From: Nitrospirota bacterium
Lineage (GTDB): Bacteria > Nitrospirota > Thermodesulfovibrionia > Thermodesulfovibrionales > UBA6898
Assembly: GCA_021787505.1 (NCBI GenBank)
Contig: JAJYLU010000076.1
Span: 488 to 7,346 of the forward strand
Reading direction: 5' to 3'
DNA length: 6,859 bases
Shown piece by piece: positions 1 to 5,019 of this stretch (the stretch's first letter is position 1; the number at the start of each line of letters is the position of its first letter). The notes below the pieces were generated by a model. It made no database searches, was not told the DNA's origin, and saw nothing but the letters and a program-made list of their open reading frames with translations. The position numbers were made by a program, and so were the translations under genes.

Positions 1-1239
1 ATTGGGGAAATAGCTCCCGGTCCCTGCTATAGTGAAGAAACGCTGCATGTAGATTATGTTGTCGTCGAATATCAGCGCCTCGCCGTCTACATGACGATTC
101 AGGTTCGAGAGGAACCTGCTCACGAGGAGGAATTCGTTGTCCTTGATGTCGTGATTGTGGTATCTCGACTTGAACTCTGCAGCTTCCTTTGTCTCTCTTC
201 GTCCGGCAGGACTCTCGTCAAGCTGCTTGTTCATAATCTCGAAGAACCTCTTCACGTCCCCCTGGATCGCAAAATCCGCGGTAAACACCTTGTTCAGCTG
301 CGCTTCGTCGTTGTCTATCTGGACGATCTTCTTTCCTTCCAGAAGCTTGCTGTTCCAGTTATAGCTCGTCCGTTCGCCGAAGCTTGCCCCCGCAATGATG
401 ACGAGGTCCGCCTTTTCCGAGATATACCGGAAGGCCGCCTCGTTGGACGTGATGCCGAGGACACCGAGGGAGAGGTCTGACGACTCCGGGAGTATCCCGC
501 GCGCCTTCAGGCTCGTTGCCACCGGCGTGCCCATCTTTGCGCAGAACCGCGCGACCGCATCTTCCGCATGCGAAAGTATGCTTCCATATCCGGCGAGAAT
601 CACAGGGTGCGTCGCGCCGCGAATTAGAGAAAGGATCTTCCCGGCCGGAATGGTGTCCTCGCCTGTATTGAGCCTGCCGTCGTCGAAATGTATCTGGTCG
701 AGAAGCCCTTCATCCACCGTTTCCTTCAGTATGTTGTACGGGAAACTCAAAAGCACCGGGCCGGGATTTTTCGAAGTGAGAATTCCGGTTACCGTCCTCA
801 GGACGTTCAGGATATAGTCGGTCCGCTGGACGATGTTGTTGTATCTCGTGATTCCCCTGAAGATATCGAACTGGTCTATGCAGGCGCCCTCGCCCGAACT
901 CTCCTGGAGCGCGCCCTTACCGAATGAATAGGTGGGTGTTTCTCCGGTGATCGCGAGGACCGGGAGATGGTCCATATAGGCGTTTGCAAGGCCCGTAACG
1001 AGGTTCGTGGCCCCCGGGCCTGCGGTGGCGATGCAGACGCCGACCTTGCCCGATTGTCTCGCGTACCCGCCTGCCATAAAGGAAGCGCCCTGTTCATGTT
1101 TTGTGAGGACCGACTTGATAGGAGAGTCGTAGAGCGCGTTGTAAACAGGAAGTATGTGGGCGCCGGGGATACCGAAAACGTATTCGACCCCGAGCCTCTC
1201 GAGATACCTTATTATGAAGCTGCCGACCTTAATGTCCAT
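1..1239 (-). CDS. Thiamine-diphosphate-dependent enzyme, acetolactate synthase large-subunit type (3' end beyond window)
   Basis: The minus-strand frame is open for 413 codons from ATG at 1239 to the window edge. An in-frame TGA lies directly upstream of the ATG, which fixes the start; the Shine-Dalgarno is weak. Seen: FGIPGAHILPVYNAL at residues 22-36, then KHEQGASFMAGGYAR with the probable catalytic Glu49, then GPGATNLVTGLANAYMDHLP, all typical of the N-terminal pyrimidine-binding domain of the ALS/pyruvate-oxidase superfamily. A middle domain follows (PGPVLLSFP, ILAGYGS, ADLVIIAGASFGERT). The sequence stops near GTGSYFPN, just before the region where the TPP-binding GDG...N motif would lie. 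About 550 residues are usual, so roughly a quarter is missing. Family members condense or decarboxylate 2-oxo acids. The segment after the QE motif differs from textbook acetolactate synthase, and no small-subunit gene is visible upstream, so the substrate is left open. Family call strong; ilvB identity not claimed. Confidence 0.9.
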   Translation of the reverse strand, partial: MDIKVGSFIIRYLERLGVEYVFGIPGAHILPVYNALYDSPIKSVLTKHEQGASFMAGGYARQSGKVGVCIATAGPGATNLVTGLANAYMDHLPVLAITGETPTYSFGKGALQESSGEGACIDQFDIFRGITRYNNIVQRTDYILNVLRTVTGILTSKNPGPVLLSFPYNILKETVDEGLLDQIHFDDGRLNTGEDTIPAGKILSLIRGATHPVILAGYGSILSHAEDAVARFCAKMGTPVATSLKARGILPESSDLSLGVLGITSNEAAFRYISEKADLVIIAGASFGERTSYNWNSKLLEGKKIVQIDNDEAQLNKVFTADFAIQGDVKRFFEIMNKQLDESPAGRRETKEAAEFKSRYHNHDIKDNEFLLVSRFLSNLNRHVDGEALIFDDNIIYMQRFFTIAGTGSYFPN

Positions 1240-1296
1240 TCACAGGTCCCGGTACCAGAGAAAGGTATGAGAAGATTTCCTGACCATGGGTAAACT

Positions 1297-1305
1297 ATTA
1301 TAGCA
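1297..1305 (-). promoter_or_regulatory. Extended -10 promoter candidate for the TPP-enzyme gene
   Basis: Read on the minus strand this is TGCTATAAT, a perfect sigma-70 -10 hexamer with the TGn extension. No good -35 hexamer lies 16-18 bases upstream, which is acceptable for extended -10 promoters. Predicted transcription start is near 1290, giving a leader of about 50 nt before ATG at 1239. The inference rests on sequence match only. Confidence 0.5.
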
Positions 1306-1372
1306 GTAATGACAAGGATTTTCCGGACATTATCGGCGGGAGTTAATGCTGATGTTGCATGCCGGACGAGGA

Positions 1373-1526
1373 CAGACAAGCTGAAAAACACCATACAAGC
1401 GGCAGGATTTGATTATGATTCACGTAAACGCAAAACCAATGCGTGGTTTATTCGTGAAAAAGGCTGGCTGGTTCGCCCGGGGTTTTTTAGCGGCGCAGCA
1501 ACTATGGCTGTTTTTCAGCTTGTCTG
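1373..1526. repeat. Long inverted repeat, arms 1373-1395 and 1503-1526
   Basis: The left arm contains CAGACAAGCTGAAAAACA (1373-1390), whose exact reverse complement is at 1509-1526. The match continues inward as CCATA against GCCATA, giving arms of 23 and 24 nt that differ by a single inserted base. The loop is about 107 nt and contains its own hairpin. A shorter pair, TGTTGCATGC at 1353-1362 and its complement at 1604-1613, brackets the whole. It could be a relic of a small non-autonomous mobile element or a structured transcript; no transposase gene or clear target duplication supports the former. Confidence 0.75.
1419..1458. repeat. Bulged hairpin inside the loop of the long inverted repeat
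   Basis: TTCACG (1419-1424) pairs with CGTGAA (1453-1458), TAAAC (1425-1429) with GTTTA (1446-1450), and GCA (1430-1432) with TGC (1440-1442). Small one-sided bulges lie on the right side at 1443-1445 and 1451-1452, and the terminal loop is seven bases. The nested placement within the larger repeat suggests a folded RNA or cruciform. This is hand pairing only. Confidence 0.45.
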
Positions 1527-1588
1527 CTCTCTATTTGATGTGTTTTTTTGCAAATAGTCCGTTTCTGCAACTGCCGCTGTTACTATTT

Positions 1589-2194
1589 TTAGCGGGGTGT
1601 TTTGCATGCAACAGGGCAGCTGATTCCGTCGTAGGTATAGAGTATCCTCTGCTCATTGACGATTTTCTTCCCTTTGACCGGCCTGAATGCAGCCTTTTCG
1701 ATATCCTCCGCCAATTCCTCGCGCGACGGCACGCTGCAGAAGCCGCAACCGATCACCTTTTCTGAAAGGGAATCGAGAAGTTCGAGATCAGTGCCGTTTG
1801 TCACTGCGGCAAAGGGGACGACGTAATCTTCGAGGAGCCTCGCCGAGGCGATGATCTGCCTTTCCCTGGATACGAGAGAACCCGAGGCGCATTTCCAGAC
1901 CACCACCGTTTTGCCGCCGAGAACGACCGAAATGTCCACGAACGAGACGACCTTTTGTCCATCGAGGTCGAAGCTGATTTCCCTGTCGATGCAGAAGTCT
2001 TCTTTCCGGTAGCCTTTTTCTTCGAGGAGGAATCTGAGGATCCTCTGGCGTATGTTGTCCCTGTTCGAAAAGGGGATTTCCCTGCCGGTGAGGCAATCGG
2101 TCAGCGTGTCGGGAAGCAGTGGGCGCGGGCTTTCTTCGGCATGAGGCAGCGCGTCAGCACGGGGGTGAAGAAAGGAAGGCCTGCCGCATTTCAC
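1589..2194 (-). CDS. HsdR N-terminal-like (degenerate PD-(D/E)XK fold) protein, copy A
   Basis: The product is 201 residues. The start is GTG at 2194, two bases after the TGA of the upstream 62-residue gene; only CTG codons offer later starts. The layout resembles the type I restriction R-protein N-terminal domain (HSDR_N): TDCLTGREI (32-40), a helix ending LLEEKGY (56-62), VSFVDISVV with Asp87, VVVWK with Lys101, then SLVSRERQ...ARLLEDY and AVTNG. In active members the motif reads D...ExK; here the Glu position is Val99, so nuclease activity is doubtful. No helicase part exists, so this is a stand-alone domain, not a restriction subunit. It is about 40% identical by hand alignment to the product of 3706-4266. 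Residues 1-28 have no counterpart in that paralog. The last residues (VACKTPR) run into the A/T-rich spacer and may be a replaced C-terminus. Function unknown; nucleic-acid binding is a guess. Confidence 0.85.
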   Translation of the reverse strand: MKCGRPSFLHPRADALPHAEESPRPLLPDTLTDCLTGREIPFSNRDNIRQRILRFLLEEKGYRKEDFCIDREISFDLDGQKVVSFVDISVVLGGKTVVVWKCASGSLVSRERQIIASARLLEDYVVPFAAVTNGTDLELLDSLSEKVIGCGFCSVPSREELAEDIEKAAFRPVKGKKIVNEQRILYTYDGISCPVACKTPR

Positions 2195-2196
2195 GG

Positions 2197-2385
2197 TCAG
2201 ATGAATCTCTCGTTCAGTTTCCGGACGGCCCGGACGAAGATCTTCCGGCCCTCGCCGGAATCGATATCGATTCCCTGACCGGTCAATTCCTCCCTCAGAT
2301 CGTCGAGGGCCTTCAGGTAAATCCTGTCGACCTCAAATGAGGTGTCTATGAGATGAGATTTCTCTTCTTCGCTGATATCCGACAT
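2197..2385 (-). CDS. Small hypothetical protein (62 aa) in operon with HsdR-N-like gene
   Basis: I do not recognise this family. ATG at 2385 has a good Shine-Dalgarno, AGGAGA, about seven bases upstream. The protein is 62 residues, acidic at the N-terminus (MSDISEEEKSHLID) and mostly predicted helical by eye, with a basic C-terminal stretch (FVRAVRKLNERFI). It has no cysteines, signal peptide or membrane segment. The gene ends two bases before the GTG of the HsdR-N-like gene and begins 41 bases after the CxxC-protein gene, so the three are probably cotranscribed and the last two translationally coupled. The coupling suggests that its product may act with the HsdR-N-like protein; that is inference. 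Confidence 0.75.
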   Translation of the reverse strand: MSDISEEEKSHLIDTSFEVDRIYLKALDDLREELTGQGIDIDSGEGRKIFVRAVRKLNERFI

Positions 2386-2426
2386 GTCTTTCTCCTAGTC
2401 CTCTAAAAGATCGTTTTGGGCCGGCC

Positions 2427-2657
2427 TCAGATGTCGTCCTCTGCCATGTCATGGGCAGCGCTGCATTTGTAGCAGATCCTCTGGCCTTCCTGGTTCACGC
2501 CGATAGGGTCGAGCTTGCTGAGGATGCTGCTGCACTCCCCGCAGACGCCGACGATAGTCCTGAAACAGTAGGCACAGAAAAAATACCTCACCCCGGTTTC
2601 AGGATGTACCCAATCTTCGAGGTCTTCAGTCTCCTGGCAGAAATAGCACGCTTTCAT
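2427..2657 (-). CDS. Small zinc-ribbon-like protein with four CxxC pairs
   Basis: The product is 76 residues. An in-frame start at 2741 exists, but ATG at 2657 is preferred: it has an AGAAGGGA Shine-Dalgarno at good spacing and sits 25 bases after a likely transcription start, and the cysteine pattern begins right after it. Cysteine pairs are C4-C7 (CYFC), C28-C31 (CAYC), C39-C42 (CGEC) and C62-C65 (CYKC), enough for two tetrahedral zinc sites as in double zinc ribbons or treble-clef/LIM-like modules. His18 and His69 are also present. The tail is acidic (AEDDI). It is the first gene of the unit running to 1589. Such small CxxC proteins can bind nucleic acid or protein partners; a rubredoxin-like iron site is less likely because the pairs lack the rubredoxin CxxCG-Y context. 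No specific function is claimed. Confidence 0.8.
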   Translation of the reverse strand: MKACYFCQETEDLEDWVHPETGVRYFFCAYCFRTIVGVCGECSSILSKLDPIGVNQEGQRICYKCSAAHDMAEDDI

Positions 2658-2688
2658 AACAGTCCCTTCTTTGTATGAAATCTTGGTT

Positions 2689-2697
2689 ATTATACCA
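2689..2697 (-). promoter_or_regulatory. Extended -10 promoter candidate for the CxxC-protein operon
   Basis: On the minus strand this reads TGGTATAAT, a perfect -10 hexamer with the TGn extension. No convincing -35 element is seen. Predicted start is near 2682, giving a leader of about 25 nt that contains the Shine-Dalgarno of the gene at 2657. Confidence 0.5.
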
Positions 2698-2817
2698 CGG
2701 CGTGTGGTTTCGAAGTGACCCGTGAGGCAACCGCCAGGCATAGGGCCCGAAAAGCTTTATCGCGTCGCTGCTCGGCTCTTCTTCGGATGATCTATGTCAT
2801 AGAAGGAGGAAAGAGGA
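2698..2817. other. Divergent intergenic region upstream of the ferredoxin gene
   Basis: This stretch separates the minus-strand CxxC operon from the plus-strand ferredoxin gene. It contains the AAGGAGG ribosome binding site at 2803-2809 that serves the first mini-ORF. I found no good -35/-10 pair for the plus-strand gene and could not match the sequence to a known riboswitch. Confidence 0.4.
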
Positions 2818-2838
2818 ATGGATTATACTGAAGTATAA
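2818..2838 (+). CDS. Possible six-codon leader peptide (MDYTEV)
   Basis: A near-perfect Shine-Dalgarno, AAGGAGG at 2803-2809, stands eight bases before ATG at 2818. The frame reads Met-Asp-Tyr-Thr-Glu-Val and ends in TAA at 2836-2838. The stop overlaps the ATG of a second mini-ORF by one base (TAATG). The peptide has no obvious amino-acid bias of the attenuation type. It may be a translated leader controlling the downstream ferredoxin gene, or the site may be fortuitous. Confidence 0.35.
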   Translation: MDYTEV

Positions 2839-2839
2839 T
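2822..2839. promoter_or_regulatory. 18-bp perfect palindrome, operator candidate
   Basis: ATTATACTGAAGTATAAT has two 8-base arms (2822-2829, 2832-2839) that are exact reverse complements around a 2-base centre. It lies 22 bases before the ferredoxin start. Each arm also contains a TATAAT in opposite directions, so it could be a -10 element overlapped by an operator. It does not match the FNR, Rex or Fur consensus as I know them; resemblance to A/T-rich PerR-type boxes is only loose. Confidence 0.45.
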
Positions 2840-2861
2840 GAATATGCGGGAGGACAAATAA
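2838..2861 (+). CDS. Possible seven-codon coupled leader ORF (MNMREDK)
   Basis: ATG at 2838 overlaps the preceding mini-ORF's stop. The frame reads Met-Asn-Met-Arg-Glu-Asp-Lys and ends with TAA at 2859-2861, immediately followed by the ATG of the ferredoxin gene. It contains that gene's own GGGAGG ribosome binding site. End-to-end packing of two tiny ORFs onto a gene start would permit translational coupling; with ORFs this short, chance is a real alternative. Confidence 0.25.
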   Translation: MNMREDK

Positions 2862-3605
2862 ATGGCAATCAGAAACATTATTCATATCGACGAGGACAAG
2901 TGCAACGGCTGCGGTAACTGTGTGGTAGACTGCGCCGAGGCGGCGCTCCAGATCGTAAACGGCAAGGCGAAGCTGGTGAAGGAGATATACTGCGACGGGC
3001 TCGGCGCCTGTATGGGGGGCTGCCCCACCGGCGCGCTCACGATAGTCCGGAGGGAGTCGGAAATCTTTGACGAAGCGGCGACCGAAAAACATGTCCATGA
3101 GGTGAGGAAAAAGAAAGAAGAGCCCTGCGGCTGTCCCGGCACCCGGACGGTCGATTTTGAGGAAAAGAGACCGGCATCCCAGGCTGTCGCCGATGCCAGA
3201 CCCGAACTCACGAACTGGCCGATCCAGCTGAAACTTGTCGCAACGGCAGCCCCTTATTTTGCCGGTGCCGACCTTTTGCTGGCGGCGGACTGTACAGCTT
3301 TCTCGGTGGCCAATATCCACAGCAGGTTCATCAAGGGGAAGAAGGTCGTGATCGCCTGTCCTAAGCTGGACGACGCCCAGTTTTACTACGAAAAGCTTTC
3401 AGAGATGTTCAGGCAGAACACTATCAAGAGTGTAACGGTCCTAAGGATGGAGGTCCCCTGCTGCGGGGGGCTTGCCTATGTCGTGAGGCAGGCTCTCCAG
3501 GCGTCGAAAAAGGACATCCCGTATAGCGAAGTTGTTATCGGCATCAAGGGCGATGTCCTGAACGAAGGCATGAGCCCGCTCGTCCCGAAGCTCCAGGCGG
3601 TATAG
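2862..3605 (+). CDS. Ferredoxin-domain iron-sulfur protein with C-terminal cysteine-rich domain
   Basis: The product is 247 residues; the start is ATG at 2862 with GGGAGG eight bases upstream and an in-frame stop directly before. The N-terminal 60 residues form a bacterial two-cluster ferredoxin domain: C14-x2-C17-x2-C20-x3-C24, then C44-x5-C50-x3-C54-P. In the second motif the usual second cysteine is Leu47 (CDGLGACMGGCP), so the second site has only three of its own ligands plus C24. A linker carries C89 and C91 (CGCPG). The C-terminal part has the LTNWPIQLKLV segment (116-126) and further cysteines C144, C166 (CPKLDD), and C200-C201 (PCCGG). Family knowledge: electron-transfer proteins of this layout occur in anaerobes, sometimes near hybrid-cluster proteins; no such partner is in this window. 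It stands alone on the plus strand. The redox partner is unknown. Confidence 0.9.
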   Translation: MAIRNIIHIDEDKCNGCGNCVVDCAEAALQIVNGKAKLVKEIYCDGLGACMGGCPTGALTIVRRESEIFDEAATEKHVHEVRKKKEEPCGCPGTRTVDFEEKRPASQAVADARPELTNWPIQLKLVATAAPYFAGADLLLAADCTAFSVANIHSRFIKGKKVVIACPKLDDAQFYYEKLSEMFRQNTIKSVTVLRMEVPCCGGLAYVVRQALQASKKDIPYSEVVIGIKGDVLNEGMSPLVPKLQAV

Positions 3606-3657
3606 TCGGGCCTATCTGTATGGAAGTTCCCAGGATGATAACAGTTATAAAGTAACG

Positions 3658-3694
3658 CCCCCAACCCCCTCTTAAGCTAAGAGGGGGCTAGGGG
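3658..3694. terminator. G/C-rich hairpin between convergent genes (terminator or REP-like)
   Basis: A 10-bp perfect stem, CCCCCTCTTA (3665-3674) with TAAGAGGGGG (3678-3687), closes a three-base AGC loop. Outer runs CCCC (3659-3662) and GGGG (3691-3694) can extend it across a small internal loop. It lies between the ends of the ferredoxin gene and the second HsdR-N-like gene, where a bidirectional terminator is expected. Neither side has the continuous T run of a classical intrinsic terminator. Its C-run/G-run layout resembles dispersed palindromic intergenic repeats of many bacterial genomes. Confidence 0.6.
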
Positions 3695-3705
3695 AATTAT
3701 GTCTT

Positions 3706-4266
3706 TTACTCAGACTCACTTTCGCACCAGTCGGCGTCGCATTCCAGGTCGTGCTCAAGATAGTCATAGGCCGAGAGGATCCTCTTTTCGGCCTCGACCT
3801 GTTTCGCAGAGAGGCGGTCAGGGGTGATTTTCCTCAACACCTCCGGGGCAGATGCCCTGTCCGTGATTGCTTCGATCCCTGTTGAAAGTACGTTTCCCGA
3901 GACCGTATCGAGGATTTCGGCGTCTTCACCATTGGTCACGACGGTGAGGGGGATCTGGTAATCCTCCAGTACCCTTGCTGCTGCGAGGGCAGGCCGTTCG
4001 CGGGTGACGAGAGAGCCGGGGCCGTACTTGATGACCATGAAGGGTCTTCCCTCGACGCTGACGACGAAATCGACCATCGACAACACCCTCTTCCCCTCTA
4101 TCTGCATCTCGATCCTGCGCTTCGGCCCGATGTCGCCTTTTTCATATCCCTTCACCTCGACGAGGAAACGCGCAAGCTTTTGGCGGTAACGCTCGTCGTC
4201 CGTGTCCGTGATCTCGCGGCCGGTGATAAAATCCGTTGTCTTCCCCAATATCCTCTTATGCCCCAC
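3706..4266 (-). CDS. HsdR N-terminal-like (degenerate PD-(D/E)XK fold) protein, copy B
   Basis: The product is 186 residues. The start is GTG at 4266, nine bases after the TGA of the CinA-like gene, with GAGAGG as ribosome binding site overlapping that stop. It shows the same architecture as the 1589-2194 product: TDFITGREI (11-19), FLVEVKGY (34-41), LSMVDFVVS with Asp66, MVIK with Lys80, SLVTRERPALAAARVLEDY and VVTNGEDAEILD. The acidic residue expected two before the Lys is Val78, so the ExK motif is incomplete, exactly as in copy A. The acidic, cysteine-containing tail (LECDADWCESESE) is absent from copy A. It is the last gene of a coupled operon with CinA-like and glycosyltransferase-like genes. 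Family knowledge links the fold to restriction enzymes, but a single domain with a broken active site points to a binding or structural role. Function unknown. Confidence 0.88.
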   Translation of the reverse strand: MGHKRILGKTTDFITGREITDTDDERYRQKLARFLVEVKGYEKGDIGPKRRIEMQIEGKRVLSMVDFVVSVEGRPFMVIKYGPGSLVTRERPALAAARVLEDYQIPLTVVTNGEDAEILDTVSGNVLSTGIEAITDRASAPEVLRKITPDRLSAKQVEAEKRILSAYDYLEHDLECDADWCESESE

Positions 4267-4275
4267 AGAGGCCTC

Positions 4276-5019
4276 TCATTCCGTCCGGACGATGATACGC
4301 TTTGGAAGAATGGCAACGAGCTCGCCCACCGCCCTGTTCAAGGCTTTTTCATCCCGCGATTCAGCGGTGATGACGATCTTGTATTCAGGGTTGTCGAGCA
4401 CCGGATACGAGCCGAAGGAGACTTCACGATGGCCTTCGACGATTTTGTTCAGAGATGGGGCGATGTCTGATTCTTCCGCGTCCAGAAAAAGCTTCTCCAG
4501 ATAAATGGCTGCGCAGCGAAAGCGTTCCCTGATCAGCACAAATTTCTCCCTCAGGTATTTCGGGATGCCCGGGAAGATAAAGATGTTCCTGAAGACGACG
4601 AGCGGGAACCGTGCGTTCCCGAAATCCATGACTTCGGCGCCTTCGGGCACCTCCGCCATCTTCATGATCGGATCGTTGAGCGCTTCGCCGTAGCGCGCCC
4701 GGAATCTTTCCTCCAGCGCCGGGTGCCTTATGACCTTCACGCCGAAGCCGCGGGCTATCCCTGCTATAGTGATATCATCGTGGGTCGGGCCGACGCCTCC
4801 CGAGGTGAAAACATAATCGAAGATCCCGGAGAAAGTGAGCGCCTCCCTGCCGATCGTCTCGACGTCGTCCGGGATGACGGATATGCGCATAATGTTCACC
4901 CCGAGGGCCCTCAGCTCCGAGACGAGGTAAAAGGAATTCGAGTCCTGGACCTTCCCGGAAAGTATCTCGTTCCCGATTATGATAATCCCGGCGGTCTTTA
5001 TCGTCGAACAGTCGCTCAC
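4276..5019 (-). CDS. CinA N-terminal / MoCF-biosynthesis-fold protein (COG1058 type)
   Basis: The product is 247 residues. GTG at 5019 overlaps the TGA of the upstream gene by four bases (GTGA); no clear Shine-Dalgarno, so coupled translation is likely. Seen: IIIIGNEILSGKVQDSNS at 12-29 and TSGGVGPTHDDIT at 71-83, the two signature motifs of the molybdopterin-binding-fold domain of CinA and of the N-terminal half of eukaryotic FAD synthase (FLAD1). The C-terminal NMN-deamidase domain of full CinA proteins is absent; the length matches stand-alone versions. In CinA-type proteins this domain is linked to pyrophosphatase activity on ADP-ribose-like or dinucleotide substrates; that is family knowledge, not shown here. 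It should be a soluble cytoplasmic enzyme. Neighbours (a glycosyltransferase and an HsdR-N-like protein) give no pathway. cinA is not assigned because only the first domain is present. Confidence 0.9.
   Translation of the reverse strand: MSDCSTIKTAGIIIIGNEILSGKVQDSNSFYLVSELRALGVNIMRISVIPDDVETIGREALTFSGIFDYVFTSGGVGPTHDDITIAGIARGFGVKVIRHPALEERFRARYGEALNDPIMKMAEVPEGAEVMDFGNARFPLVVFRNIFIFPGIPKYLREKFVLIRERFRCAAIYLEKLFLDAEESDIAPSLNKIVEGHREVSFGSYPVLDNPEYKIVITAESRDEKALNRAVGELVAILPKRIIVRTE

Larger units (their letters stand above)
1240..1588. other. Gene-poor A/T-rich spacer between two minus-strand genes
   Basis: This 349-base stretch has more A and T than its flanks. It holds the TPP promoter candidate and the inverted repeats listed separately. 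Open frames cross it (plus strand 1309-1557 and 1409-1765; minus 1212-1394), but none has a convincing ribosome binding site or recognisable domain. The 1409 frame encodes a hydrophobic stretch, yet it runs on antisense through the 1589-2194 gene. No terminator with a T run is seen after the gene ending at 1589, so read-through from the upstream operon is possible. Confidence 0.6.

Noticed and set aside
91..927. Several plus-strand open frames across the first kilobase.
   Set aside because: They are antisense shadows of the 413-codon TPP-enzyme frame, which shows clear family motifs; none of the plus frames does.
1212..1394. Minus-strand frame rich in branched-chain residues (KILVITAIIVYPW) just upstream of the ALS-like gene, reminiscent of an ilv attenuator leader peptide.
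   Set aside because: The branched-chain codons overlap the extended -10 promoter, so transcripts from that promoter would not include them. There is no ribosome binding site and no attenuator hairpin, and the frame runs into the gene start.
1348..1623. GCTGA at 1348-1352 and 1619-1623 as a possible target-site duplication around the repeat region.
   Set aside because: The five-base match is short, and the right copy is offset five bases from the repeat end, so it does not flank a defined element.
1409..1765. Plus-strand frame with a hydrophobic, membrane-like stretch in its first 65 residues, considered as a small membrane protein or toxin.
   Set aside because: Its second half is antisense to the well-supported HsdR-N-like gene. 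It has no Shine-Dalgarno, and the hydrophobicity arises from T-rich repeat sequence.
2700..2800. Possible riboswitch in the ferredoxin leader.
   Set aside because: I could not pair the region into any known riboswitch core, and no convincing stem series was seen by eye.
2823..3320. Minus-strand frame of 165 codons opposite the ferredoxin gene.
   Set aside because: It is an antisense shadow; the plus frame has full cluster-binding motifs and a ribosome binding site.
1589..4266. A type I restriction-modification or other defence island suggested by the two HsdR-N-like genes.
   Set aside because: No helicase motor, HsdM, HsdS or methyltransferase is present. Both domains lack the catalytic acidic residue and sit in operons with metabolic-type genes.
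21..4772. A 15-base exact direct repeat, TCCCTGCTATAGTGA, at 21-35 and 4758-4772.
   Set aside because: Both copies lie inside coding sequence and encode the same short peptide TIAG in unrelated genes; likely coincidence.
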